Origin: Homarus americanus
Lineage: Eukaryota; Arthropoda; Malacostraca; Decapoda; Nephropidae
Reading direction: 5' to 3'
Length of the DNA stretch: 64,000 nt
Assembly: GCF_018991925.1 (NCBI RefSeq)
Contig: NW_024737042.1
Coordinates: forward strand, 18,732,454 to 18,796,453
The position numbers were made by a program, and so were the translations under genes. Positions 11,925 to 23,600 of the stretch are shown in pieces. The notes beneath the pieces are model-generated. The model saw only the letters and a program-made list of their open reading frames with translations, searched no databases and had not been told where the DNA came from. Each line of letters begins with the position of its first letter. Position 1 is the stretch's first letter.

Positions 11925-11946
11925 GTAATAATAATAATAATAATAA
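11886..11946. repeat. (GT)n then (AAT)n
   Basis: About 40 bp of GT followed by seven AAT steps. Read on the minus strand this is the (ATT)n tail of a retroposon followed by an (AC)n target. Confidence 0.95.
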
Positions 11947-13010
11947 TTAACGGTTTATTTAAACAGTTCTGCTGCCCGAAGGCTGAAAATATACATTGGA
12001 CATAAATGACTTATTACATACTTTGACATTGGTGGTTTAACAAAAGCCTTTCATTAGAGAAAGGTAAAGGAACGTACAGTGAACATACAGATTAATGTTT
12101 ACAGTGGAGGTTACGACGTAGATCATGTGCCCTGAGGTGTTGAACAGCAGGCACGTTGTGTAGTAACTCCCTCACAGATGGTGTTATGAGGGGCATCACG
12201 TGGTGTAGTAGTTCCCTCACAGTGGTGTTATGAGGGGCTTGATGTGGTGTACTAATTCCCTCACAGATGGTGTTATGAGGGGCCTGATGTGGTGTGGTAA
12301 TTCTCTCACAGATGGTGTTATGAGGGACCTAACGTGGTATAGTAATTCCCTCGCAGATGGTGTTATGAGGGGCATCACGTGGTGTAGTAATTCCCTCACA
12401 GATGGCGTTATGAGGGGCATCACGTGGTGTAGTAATTCCCTCACTGATGGCGTTATGAGGGGCCTGATGTGGTGTACTAATTCCCTCACAGATGGTGTTA
12501 TGAGGTGCGTCACGTGGTGTAGTAATTCCCTCACAGATGGTGTTATGAGTAACCTCACATGATGCTGTAGCAACTTATTCACTACATGGTGTCGTAGCAT
12601 CATGGGGACACCACGTGGTCTGGTGTCACAGGACCTCACTCACTCAAGTGAGTGAGGTGTGGTCCCAGGCCTCCCTAATCGTGAACGGATTAACACATAG
12701 CTGGTGTTGTTGAGTCTCACAGGCAGTTATCACTGGGTACCTGGGACCTCACTGTGTGAAGGTTAGCTTAGGTACGACTCAGCTGTTACTGTTGAGTTAT
12801 CTTTCACTGACTTAAGCACTGTTCACCATTATTCAACGTTGGTTCCATTCCTTTCCAAAATGAAATAGTAACTTCTGGCGAGAACTTGTTGATATTCCGG
12901 TGGGGAGGAGGGGTTCAGGGGAGGGGATTGGTATGGGCTAACTTAACAGTTGACCTGGCTGCTCCCAGAGGAGCGCCAGGTACGTCTTGATCCTCTGGTG
13001 GTCAAGGATG
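11926..13010 (-). mobile_element. VNTR-bearing non-autonomous retroposon, copy 2
   Basis: On the minus strand the element starts CATCCTTGACCACC at 13010 and ends in a hairpin (11972-11985, one mismatch), AAATAAACCGTTAATT and (ATT)n at 11926-11946. It matches copy 1 (2521-3467) before and after the repeat array, for instance AAAATATACATTGGACA on the plus strand opposite TGTCCAATGTATATTTT in copy 1. Its array uses 45-bp units instead of 80. Both outer flanks are (CA)n/(GT)n, at 11886-11925 and 13014-13029. Confidence 0.7.
12140..12560 (-). repeat. 45-bp minisatellite inside the retroposon, about 9 units
   Basis: GATGGTGTTATGAGG recurs with 45-bp spacing (12177, then 12266, 12311, 12356, 12401, 12446, 12491, 12536). 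Because 45 is a multiple of three and no unit has a stop, long frames open on both strands (ITPSVRELLHHV repeats on the minus); I treat them as artefacts. Some units carry CACGTG and others GATGTGG at the same place. Confidence 0.95.
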
Positions 13011-13298
13011 AAATGTGTGTGTGTGTGTGGCCATAAGAGGATGTAACAAGCAGCCCCTGGTCATTGTATACAATGTTACGACAGTGGCACGACCATAGCA
13101 AATGGCGAGCATGTCGAGCCTCCACGGACGTTAGGGGCATTATATGGGACAGGGGTGACAGTATCTGTGACAGGTGTGTATAGGAAGGCACCTGGGTCGC
13201 TACTATGAGTGTGTTTTGGAGTGAAATTTTGTATAGCAGCTGACGGCCATGGTCGGGAGAAAAAAAAAGGCAGGTGAGTGAGCCTACCTCTCACTGAT

Positions 13299-13556
13299 CA
13301 CCACATACTGATGACCAACCATCAGCCACCACCTCAGGTCACCACACACACACTGATGACCAACCATCACCCACCACCTCAGGTCACCACACAGTCATGA
13401 CCAACCATCACCGACCACTTCAGGTCACCACGCACTGATGACCAACCATCACCCACCACCATCTTAGGTCACTACACAATATTGATCAACCATCACCCAC
13501 CACCACCTCAGGTCATTACATACTGTTGACCAACCATTACACACCACCACCTCGCA
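13299..13556. repeat. About 42-bp minisatellite, six units
   Basis: The motif TGATGACCAACCATCACCCA recurs every 42-43 bp with ACCACCTCAGGTCACC between. It lies outside the retroposon boundaries. Confidence 0.9.
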
Positions 13557-13559
13557 CAC

Positions 13560-14639
13560 AATCCAGACCCTCTTATTGGCTAAAAGCAATTGGCAAAATG
13601 TTTAGAAAGCGCAGGACTGATGTTTGGCCAGTTTAGATTTTTGTGAACGTGTTGATGATTTTTTTTATCCAAACGCAGAAAGACTTTGAGCCGAGTAAAT
13701 GAGTGTAAATGCGGGTTAAGACTTATTGGTCGTGTTGACTCTGAGCGAGGGCACTGTACATACTGAGAAATATGACCGGATAATCTTTATAAGTAAAATA
13801 AATTTATAAACTGGATGACAACAGATGTCCAGGCTTTAACTCTCTGTCCAGAATTGGATCAAGTGAAAACCTGAGGTTTTGTTAGGACAGGCTGACTGAC
13901 CCTCCCTGTGTCGTAAAGTGAGTTAGGTGAAGGATTTGTATTTCTTGAGTCCTCTCTCAAGAGGTGGGATTGAGCTGATTGAATAGACGAACTCAGTTGG
14001 CCATTTTCTATTTATTCATTATATTATTGACCTCAGTTTCATCTTTTATGGCTGAAACATTAATTGAACAGGAAAATTTATATATTTTTACATAAAACAT
14101 AACCCCTCCCTCCGTTTCCCTAGTCTATCCCAGCACCGCTATCCTCTTTGTCATAACACAGTACTTTTACCCTCTTGGTCTAGCCCAGTACGTCTAGAAC
14201 GTCATGTGGCAGTAACTCAAGCTGGTCGTCCGTGCGTGCTCACATATCTTTCATAAGGGTTTTTATAATTTCAAAGCTCACAGCCATTGACAGTGGTCAC
14301 GCTTTTCTGACACTACAAGTTATCTTTTTCTCTTTTCAATGCATACGCTTTTAAAACATTAATACATATGCAGATAAATAAATAGATAGACATACAGTAT
14401 GCTTATCCAGTATAAAGGAATAAATAAATGAATAAATATGTAAATAAATAAATGCCCATACGACTCTGTTTTTGTGTGTAAGCATGTAATAAATGTAGGT
14501 GATTGTGTAGCGTTTATCTGAGTGTTAAGTTTAGTCTTTTGGCTTACACATGCAAAGTTTCATGATCGTATTTCCACTAGGCTGCAGATTTTGCAGAAAA
14601 ATTAGCACTCACAAACACACACATATGCCCGTAAACTAG

Positions 14640-14640
<1 letters not shown>
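13560..14640. other. No gene recognised; AT simple repeat at 14370-14455
   Basis: Unclassified DNA. A loose AAATAAATA repeat occupies 14370-14455. The last 30 bp (14617-14648) recur as an inverted copy at 19100-19128. Confidence 0.5.

Positions 14641-14641
<1 letters not shown>

Positions 14642-14673
<32 letters not shown>
14642..14673. repeat. (TA)n array, short
   Basis: About 32 bp of TA next to a SINE end. Confidence 0.95.
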
Positions 14674-14676
<3 letters not shown>

Positions 14677-14756
14677 ACGACCTCACTAGCCAGGACTCGA
14701 ACCCTCGACCTTATGCATGTGAACAGGGATTGCTACAACTGTGCCACAAGGACACT
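14674..14756 (-). mobile_element. tRNA-derived SINE head, minus strand
   Basis: On the minus strand the sequence has an A-box-like GTGGCACAGTTGTAGC and a B box GGGTTCGAGTCC about 40 bp later, the internal Pol III promoter of tRNA genes, then CTGGCTAGTGAGGTCG. The same head and body recur at 38.4-38.9 kb, so it is a SINE family rather than a tRNA gene. The tail side abuts (TA)n. Confidence 0.75.
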
Positions 14757-14822
14757 AAAAGCTAGTGAGTCCTGGCTAGTGAGGTCGTTGATTATATGTT
14801 GAAGTCCACGTGCTATATGGAT
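14757..14822 (+). mobile_element. SINE 3' body fragment, plus strand, inverted against the previous copy
   Basis: GAGTCCTGGCTAGTGAGGTC continues to TTGATTATATG and AAGTCC.CGTG.TATATGGA, the body seen at 38.61-38.65 kb. It lacks the tRNA head and is head-to-head with the copy at 14674-14756. Confidence 0.7.
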
Positions 14823-14878
14823 TAAATGTCTGTGTGTTTGTGTGTCCACACGAGAATCTCGGAAACTACTTTACTAAT

Positions 14879-15014
14879 CTGTAGTGATGATGAATGGTGT
14901 TATATATAGTGATGATGGATGATGTTATATGTAGTGATGATGGGTGGTGTTATATGTAGTGATGATGGATGATGTTATATGTAGTGATGATGGGTGGTGT
15001 TATATGTAGTGATG
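14879..15014. repeat. 25-bp minisatellite in the Helitron 5' region, about 5.5 units
   Basis: Unit GTAGTGATGATGGRTGRTGT plus TATAT. The same array is about three times longer in the other Helitron copy (40455-40878). Confidence 0.95.
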
Positions 15015-15054
15015 AACTACATATATGAAACAAAGAAGTCTGTCTGTCTGTTTG

Positions 15055-15136
15055 TTCACCTTTCTCTGGGATCAAACCCGGGTCCGCTTGCTGGCGAGGC
15101 GAGCATGCTTACCATTGCACCCCAGGTCGCCAATAA
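15055..15136 (-). mobile_element. Second type of tRNA-derived SINE fragment
   Basis: The minus strand reads GGCGACCTGGGGTGCAATGG, TAAGCATGCTCGCC, and a B-box-like GGGTTTGATCCC. This has tRNA-like spacing but the acceptor ends do not pair well and it lies within a Helitron, so I call it a SINE head rather than a tRNA gene. Confidence 0.6.
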
Positions 15137-15159
15137 GAGCTACACCATTTGACACAGCA

Positions 15160-16680
15160 GTGTTCCAGGCAAAGTTCTTCCAAATCTACTTCATGGGAGA
15201 TCATGAAAAGTAGGCTACTACCAGGTGCGGCAACATTCAAGGTGTCAGACATGACATTGTCCTATCTATCTAAGAAATGCTGCATGAGCACAACACGTAT
15301 GTACAGTCATTTAAAAATGCCCTGGAAAACATGCCTTCTGACGAGTACAAAGTCAGGATCAAAGTAAACACGACCCCTAAGGGAGAACATGAAAAAAGAT
15401 TCAATGCTCTTGTAGTTGATGAAGTAGCCATTCTGATTATCGGTCAAGAGTTTGAGAAACGGGACATCATACTCAAAATGAGAGACGAGTCGCTCACAAG
15501 AATATCAGAGACACATCGATCCTATGATGTACTGCAGTATCCTTTCATCTTCTGGAAAGGTGAAGACGGATATCACTTCAATATTCCTCACACAGATCCA
15601 GCGACTGGTGCGGCAAAAGTAGGTACGAAAGTCTCATCCAATGACTTTTATTCATACAGATTCATGATTAGAGAAGACAGTTTCAACCAGATACTAAGAT
15701 CAAGGAACCTCTTCCACCAGTTTGTTGTGGACATGAATGCCAAAATTGAAACAGAAATACTCACCTTCATACGACTCAACCAAAAGAAGCTCAGGGTTGA
15801 TGACTACATTCATCTGAGAGATGCAATAGCAAGGGATGGACATGTGGGCAATGTTGGACAGCTGGTGATTCTCCCCTCTTCCTTCACTGGAGGTCCGCGA
15901 TACATGCATGAAAAGACTCAGGATGCCATGACCTACGTCAGAAACTATGGACGACCAGATCTCTTCATTACTTTTACATGCAACCCTGTATGGACTGACA
16001 TAACAGAAGCTCTAATGGAACGCCAGAAAGGACAAGATCGGCATGACATTATAGCGAGAGTATTTCGTCAGAAAGTGATCAAACTAATGGACTTGCTTAC
16101 AAAAGCATCAATCTTTGGCCCTACACGGTGCTACATGTACTCCATTGAGTGGCAGAAACGAGGTCTACCACATTCCCATGTCTTGTTCTGGCTGAAAGAG
16201 AAACTTCGACCGAACATGATTGACAACTGCATACGAGCAGAGTTTCCTGATCCAGAAGAAGATCCAGTTCTCTATGAGATTATCAAGAAGCAAATGATTC
16301 ATGGGCCATGTGGACCATTCAACAGACACTCTCCATGCATGAAAGATGGACGTTGCACCAAAAACTTCCCAAAAGACCTGATAAAGGATACTCAGAGTGG
16401 AGAAGATGGCGATCCTCAGTACAGGAGAAGAGCGCCAGGCGATGGAGGTTTTACAGCAGTGTTGCGACCTGGAACAGACAATGAAATAACAGTAGACAAC
16501 AAATGGGTGGTCCCCTACAATCCTCTTTTGAGTAAAGCATTCAATGCGCACATCAATGTGGAGTTCTGCAATTCAGTCAAGTCCATCAAGTATGTCTGCA
16601 AATACGTCAACAAGTGCACTGACCAAGCGATCTTTGCATTGGAAAAGGATGGAAATCATGATGAGGTGACACAGTTTTAG
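15160..16680 (+). pseudogene. Helitron Rep (HUH endonuclease) domain
   Basis: Homology starts near 15170 (QAKFFQIYFMGD), upstream of the 467-codon open frame that begins at 15277, with two in-frame stops between. In the open frame are RPDLFITFTCNP (residues 226-237), the two-His motif GLPHSHVLFW (His 299 and 301), a Cys-rich stretch (PCGPFNRHSPCMKDGRC) and the two-Tyr motif KYVCKYVNK (Tyr 439 and 443). These are the catalytic elements of rolling-circle replication initiators: metal-binding His pair and strand-cleaving Tyr. The frame ends in TAG at 16678; the N-terminal zinc-finger region is missing. Confidence 0.88.
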
Positions 16681-17160
16681 CAAGGCCGTTATATATGCAG
16701 CAATGAAGCCCAATGGAGAATTTTTATTTTTCCCATACACGAACGATGTCCAACAGTAGTTCACCTGGCTGTTCACCTGGAAAATGGACAGAGAGTCCCT
16801 CCAAAATCAAATGGCAAATCCTGCTGATGCGACCCTCACTGCATTTTTAAAGCTTTCACAGGAAGATGACTTTGCTCAAATGCTCCTGTATGATGACGTA
16901 CCCAAGTTCTACATATGGCAGGCTTCAATGAAAAAGTTCCAGAGAAGAGCTCAAGGATCCGATGTTGAAGGATATCCAGGGATAAAGTTAGGCAATGCTT
17001 TGGGACGTGTCTACACGGTTCACCCCAACAACTTTGAATGCTATTGTTTGAGACTACTTTTGCACCACATCCGTGGCCCAACATCATATGCAGCACTCAA
17101 GACAGTGAATGGACAAGTCTGCAGAACCTATCAGAAAGGTACAATCTCCTTGGCCTACTG
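16681..17160 (+). pseudogene. Helitron linker between Rep and helicase, frameshifted
   Basis: The reading passes through frames with pieces such as SLQNQMANPADATLTAFLKL, YDDVPKFYIWQ and RVYTVHPNNFECYCLRLLLH. These match the conserved stretch between Rep and helicase in animal Helitrons ('T LTaFF.L ... YHLRLLLHHVRGPTSF'). At least two frameshifts are needed. Confidence 0.75.
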
Positions 17161-18900
17161 GTAGATGATGGTCACTGGAATGACACATTAGAAGAGGCAG
17201 CAGCTACTCAATCGCCAATGAGAACGAGGAGCCTGTTTGTCATCATGATTGCTACATGTGGACTTTCCAACCCAAGCCAGCTCTGGAAAAACCACCAAGA
17301 AAGTCTTTCAGAGGATCTGCTTCATCAAGCAAGAAGAGAACATCCTGGTCAAGAGATTGAGTTCATGGATGACATGTTCAACAGGGCTCTGATCATGCTG
17401 GAAGACAAACTGATGGAGCTATGCGGAAAAAACCTGACTGATTTTGGATTGCCTTCCCCAAACCGAGATGAACTAGTAGTTGCAAACAGGGAGTTGCTCA
17501 AAGAGACAGGCTACTCAGTTGAATTTCTGGTGAATTTTCTTGAAGGAAATGGGCCTCACCTGGTGCCTCATCAAGCAAATACTTATGAACAGGTCCTGCA
17601 AGCGATACAAGCGGAGCAGGGAGGTATGATCTTTCTTGATGCACCTGGCGTGACAGGAAAAACATTCCTCATCAACCTTCTGTTGGCCAAAGTACGTCAT
17701 CATGGGAAAATTGCTCTTGCTGTGACATCCTCAGGCATTGCTGCAACACTACTAGAAGGAGGACGTACTGCACACTCAACTTTTAAACTGCCTCTCAACA
17801 TCTCTCACAATGAGAATCCAGTGTGCAACATCAAAAAAGGATCGGCAAATGCAAAACTCTTAGAAAAATGCAGCCTCATAGTCTGGGATGAATGCACTAT
17901 GTCTCACAAGTTAGCGTTTGAAGCATTGGACAGGACCATCTCATGGGTGGCATTACAATGGTCATTGCTGGAGACTTTCGGCAGACCCTATCTGTCAATC
18001 CTCGAAGCACTCCAGCTGATGAACTGAATGTGTGCCTTAAGGCATCATACCTTTGGAGAAGTGTTCAGACACTCACCCTTTCCACAAACATGAGAGTACA
18101 TGTACAAGGAGATCAGGATGCTGGACGGTTTCCAAACATTCTACTGCAGATTGGGAATGGAACTTTTCCTGTTGATTCAGAAGAACAAATAATCATTCCT
18201 CAAGGATGTGGTAATGTTGTAAAGTCCTCAACTGAGCTCACTAACATGGGCTACCCAAACATTATCCACCACTACAAGGATCACAAGTGGCTGCGTGAAC
18301 GTACAATTCTGGCACCAAATAATGAAACAGTGGCTGAAATCAACATGACTCTACTCAGACAGCTTCCAGGCAGTGAGACCTCATTCAAATCTGTTGATAC
18401 AGTAATCGACCAGGACCAAGCAGTCCAGTACCCTGCATAATTCCTTAATTCTTTGGAGCCCGCTGGAATGCCTCCTCACCACCTCACTCTCAAGATTGAA
18501 ACTCCTATAGTGCTCTTTAGAAATCTTGAACCACCAATCCTCTGCAATGGCACAAGACTGGTGGTGAAGAACATGATGCCACATGTACTGGAAGCTACAA
18601 TACTGACAGGAAAAGCTAAAGGAGAGGACTTTTTATACCAAGGATACCTCTCATCACCACTGACTTGCCATTTGAGTTTAAGCGACTTCAGTTCCCGGTT
18701 AAAGTGAGCTTTGCCATGACCATCTACAAAAGCCAGGGACAGTCCCTAAAGATAGTTGGCCTAAACCTGGTGTTCCCTAGCTTCTCTCATGGACAGTTCT
18801 ATGTTGGATGCTCCAGAGTGGGAACTGGCAAAAATTTGTACATACTTGTTGCTAATGGCAAAACCAGAAATGTGGTCTACCTTCATGCACTACTGTGAGA
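17080..18900 (+). pseudogene. Helitron PIF1-like helicase domain, in four frames
   Basis: The first frame (to 18027) has Walker A as APGVTGKTFL near residue 200 and Walker B as LIVWDECTM near residue 280. A deletion of about 25 bp after 17935, seen by comparison with 41210-41240 of the second copy, shifts the frame. The next frames carry GGITMVIAGDFRQTLSVNPR, STNMRVH, RTILAPNNETVAEIN and, from 18665, [15 protein letters not shown] and FYVGCSRVG, which are helicase motifs of the PIF1/RRM3 group. The protein would unwind the donor strand; this one is broken. Confidence 0.87.
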
Positions 18901-18977
18901 CAATGTGGAGCCTCCCGGAAGGTGGCGTCGTACCGTGGCCTAGCGAAAGAGCCGCTCGGAGGGCGGCGATTCCGCTA

Positions 18978-19910
<933 letters not shown>

Positions 19911-20036
19911 CTAGTTAGTGCCACCAGCAAAGAGAACACACAAGAGGGAATATCACTGGCACCGAGATAGTTAGTGCCACCAGGAGATTAAACCCATAAG
20001 GGGAAGATCACTGGCACCGAGCTAGTTAGTGCCACA
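19911..20036. repeat. About 60-bp direct repeat, 2.2 units, before a PLE
   Basis: GCTAGTTAGTGCCACCAG...ATCACTGGCACCGAG is present twice with a third partial start at 20021. It directly precedes the inverted segment of the Penelope-like element. Confidence 0.8.
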
Positions 20037-20086
20037 TTGTTGAAAATACTGACTGTTTGACTCTATTATGGTGGGCAGAATTATGT

Positions 20087-20995
20087 CTCTGGCCAAGTAA
20101 CGAGGACCTAAAAGCTTTCCTGCCACAACTTAATAACTTAGCCCCCTCGATCAAATTAACTGTGGAATTAGAGCATGACTGTAAATTGCCATTCCTAGAC
20201 TGTTTAATCCACAGAATAGGTAACACCTTTAAGTTCAGTATTTATAGAAAACCTACTAATGTGTGTTCATACATTCATTATTATTCTGCCCACCATAATA
20301 GAGTCAAACAGTCAATATTTTCAACAATGTTTTTACGTGCTTTGAGAATTTGCAGTCCGGAATTCATTTATGAGGAATATAAATATATCTATAATATTGG
20401 TTCAAACCTTAAATACCCTAGATCTTTCATAGACAAATGCCTAAACATTACTAAGAAAAGTTTTTATAGAACTGATCCCAAGCCCACCCATGACCATAAG
20501 AATATCTTAATGTTACCATTTCACAAAAATTTCTCACACATTCCTTTACAACTAAAAACCTGGAACGTCAATGTGGCATTTAAAAACTCATGCACTGTTA
20601 AACAAATGTTAATCAAGAACTCCCCCAACAATACAAATGGCTGCATTTATAAAGTCCCTTGCAAGGAATGTAATATGTTTTACTTAGGCCAGACAGGTAA
20701 AGATCTTGCAACTAGACTTAAACAGCATAGATATAGTGTTAGGACAGGCCAGGAATCCAATGCTCTGTTTGTTCATCTGAGGGATAATAAACATTGCAGC
20801 GACTGGGATAATGCCTCCTCAATATTACCTTGTAATTCAATTGACAGTAGGAACATTATAGAATCTAGTCTCATTAAACATACCGAATCCGTTAACATGA
20901 GTTTGAGTAATGGTATGTACAAATTGGATAATTTTGTAATTAAGAAGATTTGTAACCAGGTGAGAAGGTTGGGTCAGTCTCTTCCTCTGACCTGA
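20087..20995 (+). CDS. PLE-1 reverse transcriptase end plus GIY-YIG endonuclease, truncated
   Basis: The frame is open from 20057 to TGA at 20993; homology starts at about LCLWPSNEDL, just after where the catalytic YxDD should be, so the polymerase palm is absent. Residues 60-70 (SIYRKPTN) and 100-140 are the C-terminal part of the PLE reverse transcriptase. From residue 195 the GIY-YIG domain follows: GCIYKV, a Cys pair CKEC typical of the PLE linker, FYLGQTG, then TRLKQH (Arg 220, His 224) and IIESSL with the metal-binding Glu near 269. In intact PLEs the nuclease cuts target DNA for primed reverse transcription. The start codon is not natural. Uninterrupted for 300 codons, so a recent insertion. 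Confidence 0.88.
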   Translation, partial: LWPSNEDLKAFLPQLNNLAPSIKLTVELEHDCKLPFLDCLIHRIGNTFKFSIYRKPTNVCSYIHYYSAHHNRVKQSIFSTMFLRALRICSPEFIYEEYKYIYNIGSNLKYPRSFIDKCLNITKKSFYRTDPKPTHDHKNILMLPFHKNFSHIPLQLKTWNVNVAFKNSCTVKQMLIKNSPNNTNGCIYKVPCKECNMFYLGQTGKDLATRLKQHRYSVRTGQESNALFVHLRDNKHCSDWDNASSILPCNSIDSRNIIESSLIKHTESVNMSLSNGMYKLDNFVIKKICNQVRRLGQSLPLT

Positions 20996-21072
20996 CTACC
21001 GACCGCTGCGGTGCTTTTGTGAAGATTAGTAGGGTCATTACCTATACCTCTGTGGACTTGATCTCACCCTCC

Positions 21073-21179
<107 letters not shown>

Positions 21180-21211
21180 CTTGTTCTGAACTTCTACTTA
21201 GTTTGTACTCA

Positions 21212-21246
21212 CCCCTGAAGATGTGAATTACACGAAAGCGCTTGGG
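21212..21246 (+). ncRNA. Hammerhead-ribozyme-like motif, PLE-1 copy 1
   Basis: In order: CCC (stem I), CTGAAGA (core CUGANGA), one unpaired T, GTG-AATTA-CAC (stem II), GAAA, self-complementary AGCGCT (minimal stem III), T at the cleavage position, GGG (stem I). This is the type I hammerhead layout. PLEs are known to carry such motifs with very short stem III, thought to work as dimers. The extra U next to the core and the short stems mean activity is not certain. Confidence 0.6.
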
Positions 21247-21279
21247 AACTTCGTGTTTTCTTTTTCCTTGTGGTTATCA

Positions 21280-21712
<433 letters not shown>

Positions 21713-21808
21713 AAACATAAGAACATAAGAACATAAGAAAGGAGGAAACTGCAGCGGGCCTATTGGCCCATACTGGGCAGTCCCGTTTACACCCAACCCC
21801 TATTGCTC
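21713..21808 (-). mobile_element. LINE-B tail fragment (tandem duplicate of the next 3' end)
   Basis: Minus strand 3' end of about 80 bp (GACTGCCCAGTATGGGCCAA...) with three TTCTTATG-type tail repeats, repeated almost identically at 21811-21906. It is either a second, extremely 5'-truncated insertion or a local duplication. Confidence 0.75.
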
Positions 21809-21880
21809 ATATAAGAACATAAGAACATAAGAATGGAGGAAACTGCAGCGGGCCTATTGGCCCATACTGGGCAGTCCCGT

Positions 21881-22585
21881 TTACACCCAACCCCTATTGC
21901 TCATATGAGCATCCAACCTATGTTTGAAGCAATTCAGCGTATTCGAGTTAATGATGATATTTGGTAACTTGTTCCATTCATCCACTACTCTGTTTCTAAA
22001 CCAGTGTTTACCTATTTCACGCCTAAATCTAAATTTGTCCAATTTAAAACCATTGTTACGAGTTCGCTCCTGGTTGGATAATTTGAGTACCTTTGTAATG
22101 TCCCCTTTATTTAGCCCTGCCTTCCACTTATACACCTCTATCAGGTCGCCCCTCACTCTACGTCTCTCAAGGGAGTGCAAATTAAGATGCTTTAACCTGT
22201 CTCTATACTCAAGGTTCCTAATGCCCGGGATTAGTCTTGTCATGCTCCTCTGAATTCTTTCCAAGGATTCTATATCCATTCTGTAATACGTTGACCAGAA
22301 CTGAACTGCGTAATCCAGGTGTGGTCTCACAAGAGCAAGATACAGTTTTAGGATGACCTCGCTAGTCTTGTAACTAACACTCCTTTGTATGAACCCAAGT
22401 ACTTTATTAGCCTTGTTACGAGCAAAAACACATTGTTTACTTGGCTTAAGGTTCCTACTTATCATTACTCCTAAATCTCTCTCGCAGTCGGATTTCTCTA
22501 TGGCATCGTTGTTCATCTGGTATCTGGTTTCCCTGTTTACATTTCCTATACTGAGTACTTTACATTTGTCGATGTTGAATTTCAT
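21881..22585 (-). pseudogene. LINE-B polymerase C-terminal region, 234 codons open
   Basis: The frame starts within the polymerase (MKFNIDKCKVLSIG), passes through LGVMISRNLKPSKQC, YLALVRPHLDYAVQFW, MDIESLERIQRSMTRLIPGI and GKHWFRNRVVDEWNKLPN, and ends SNRGWV before TAA. These are the thumb and C-terminal blocks shared by CR1-like LINEs. The true protein would start far upstream; the Met is internal. Confidence 0.85.
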
Positions 22586-23600
22586 CTGCTATTTTTCAGA
22601 CCATTCGAAAAATTTGTTTAGATCCTCCTGTAGTTTTGCCGAGTCCTCGTCAGATTTGATAACACGTCCTATTTTAGTATCATCAGCAAATTTACTTATG
22701 TTGCTGTCTATGCCGATATCTATGTCGTTTATGTATATAATAAACAATAATGGTCCAAGTACTGAGCCTTGGGGAACTCCACTTGTGACGTTGCTCCAAT
22801 GGGACTTAGTGCCGTTAATGCTCACTAGCTGTTTCCTGTCCTGTAACCACGCCTAAATCCATTTAAGGATGTCACCTTTGATGCCATGAGCTTCTACCTT
22901 TCTAATTAGTCTTTCGTGGGGACTCTGTCGAAGGCTTTGCTAAAGTCGAGATATACCACATCATAATTGTGCCCTCGTCCACTGATTCGAAAAGCCTTGA
23001 TGAAAAGAATGTTAATAGATTAGTTAGGCAAAAGAGCGTCGGCTTGTGAAGCCATGCTGGGAATCATTGATCAATGGATTGCTTCTCCAGTGATTTCGAA
23101 TAGAGTTTGAAATGGTGCTTCCAGTAATTTGCCTACTATTGATGTTTTGACTGATTGGGCGGTAGTTAGGATAGTGATCTATCCTTCTTGAAAATCGGTA
23201 TTACATTAAGCTATTCTCAGGATTCTGGTACTACACCTGTTTTAAGGATATGTTAAACAACTTTGCTAAGGGGCATACCCAAAAACCTTCCTTACATTCT
23301 TTTTAATACTCTGGCAAATATGTCGTTGGGACGGTGACTTGTAGGCGGTTTCTCGCGCAACATGCGTTACTAGTCACTACTATCTCACTTAATTTGTTTT
23401 CCTCACTATCTCTTAATAAGAGTCCGGTGCCTCAGGTATCATGTTTAAATTTTCGGTGGTGAAAACTGTTGAAAAATATTTATTCAAATTATTGCTCATT
23501 TCTCCGTCGTTATCAGTGAAGGCCTAGCCAGTCTGACCGTATTGGTCCAATCTTTTCGTGTTTTAGTTTGATACATTTGGTAGAATCCTTTGGGGTTTGT
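22586..23600 (-). pseudogene. LINE-B reverse transcriptase core, frameshifted
   Basis: At 22589-22825 the frame has [20 protein letters not shown] and [10 protein letters not shown], with the catalytic FADD intact. Upstream on the minus strand are pieces of [16 protein letters not shown] and NYRPISL-like motifs in shifting frames. A TAG separates it from the C-terminal block. Confidence 0.8.

Noticed and set aside
12217..12639. Open frames on both strands over the 45-bp repeat (ITPSVRELLHHV; GVMRGLMWCSNSLTD)
   Set aside because: 45 is a multiple of three and units lack stops, so both strands are open by construction.
21923..22856. Plus-strand open frames opposite LINE-B (hydrophobic Leu/Ser-rich)
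   Set aside because: Antisense shadows of the polymerase; similar hydrophobic shadows lie opposite every LINE-B copy.
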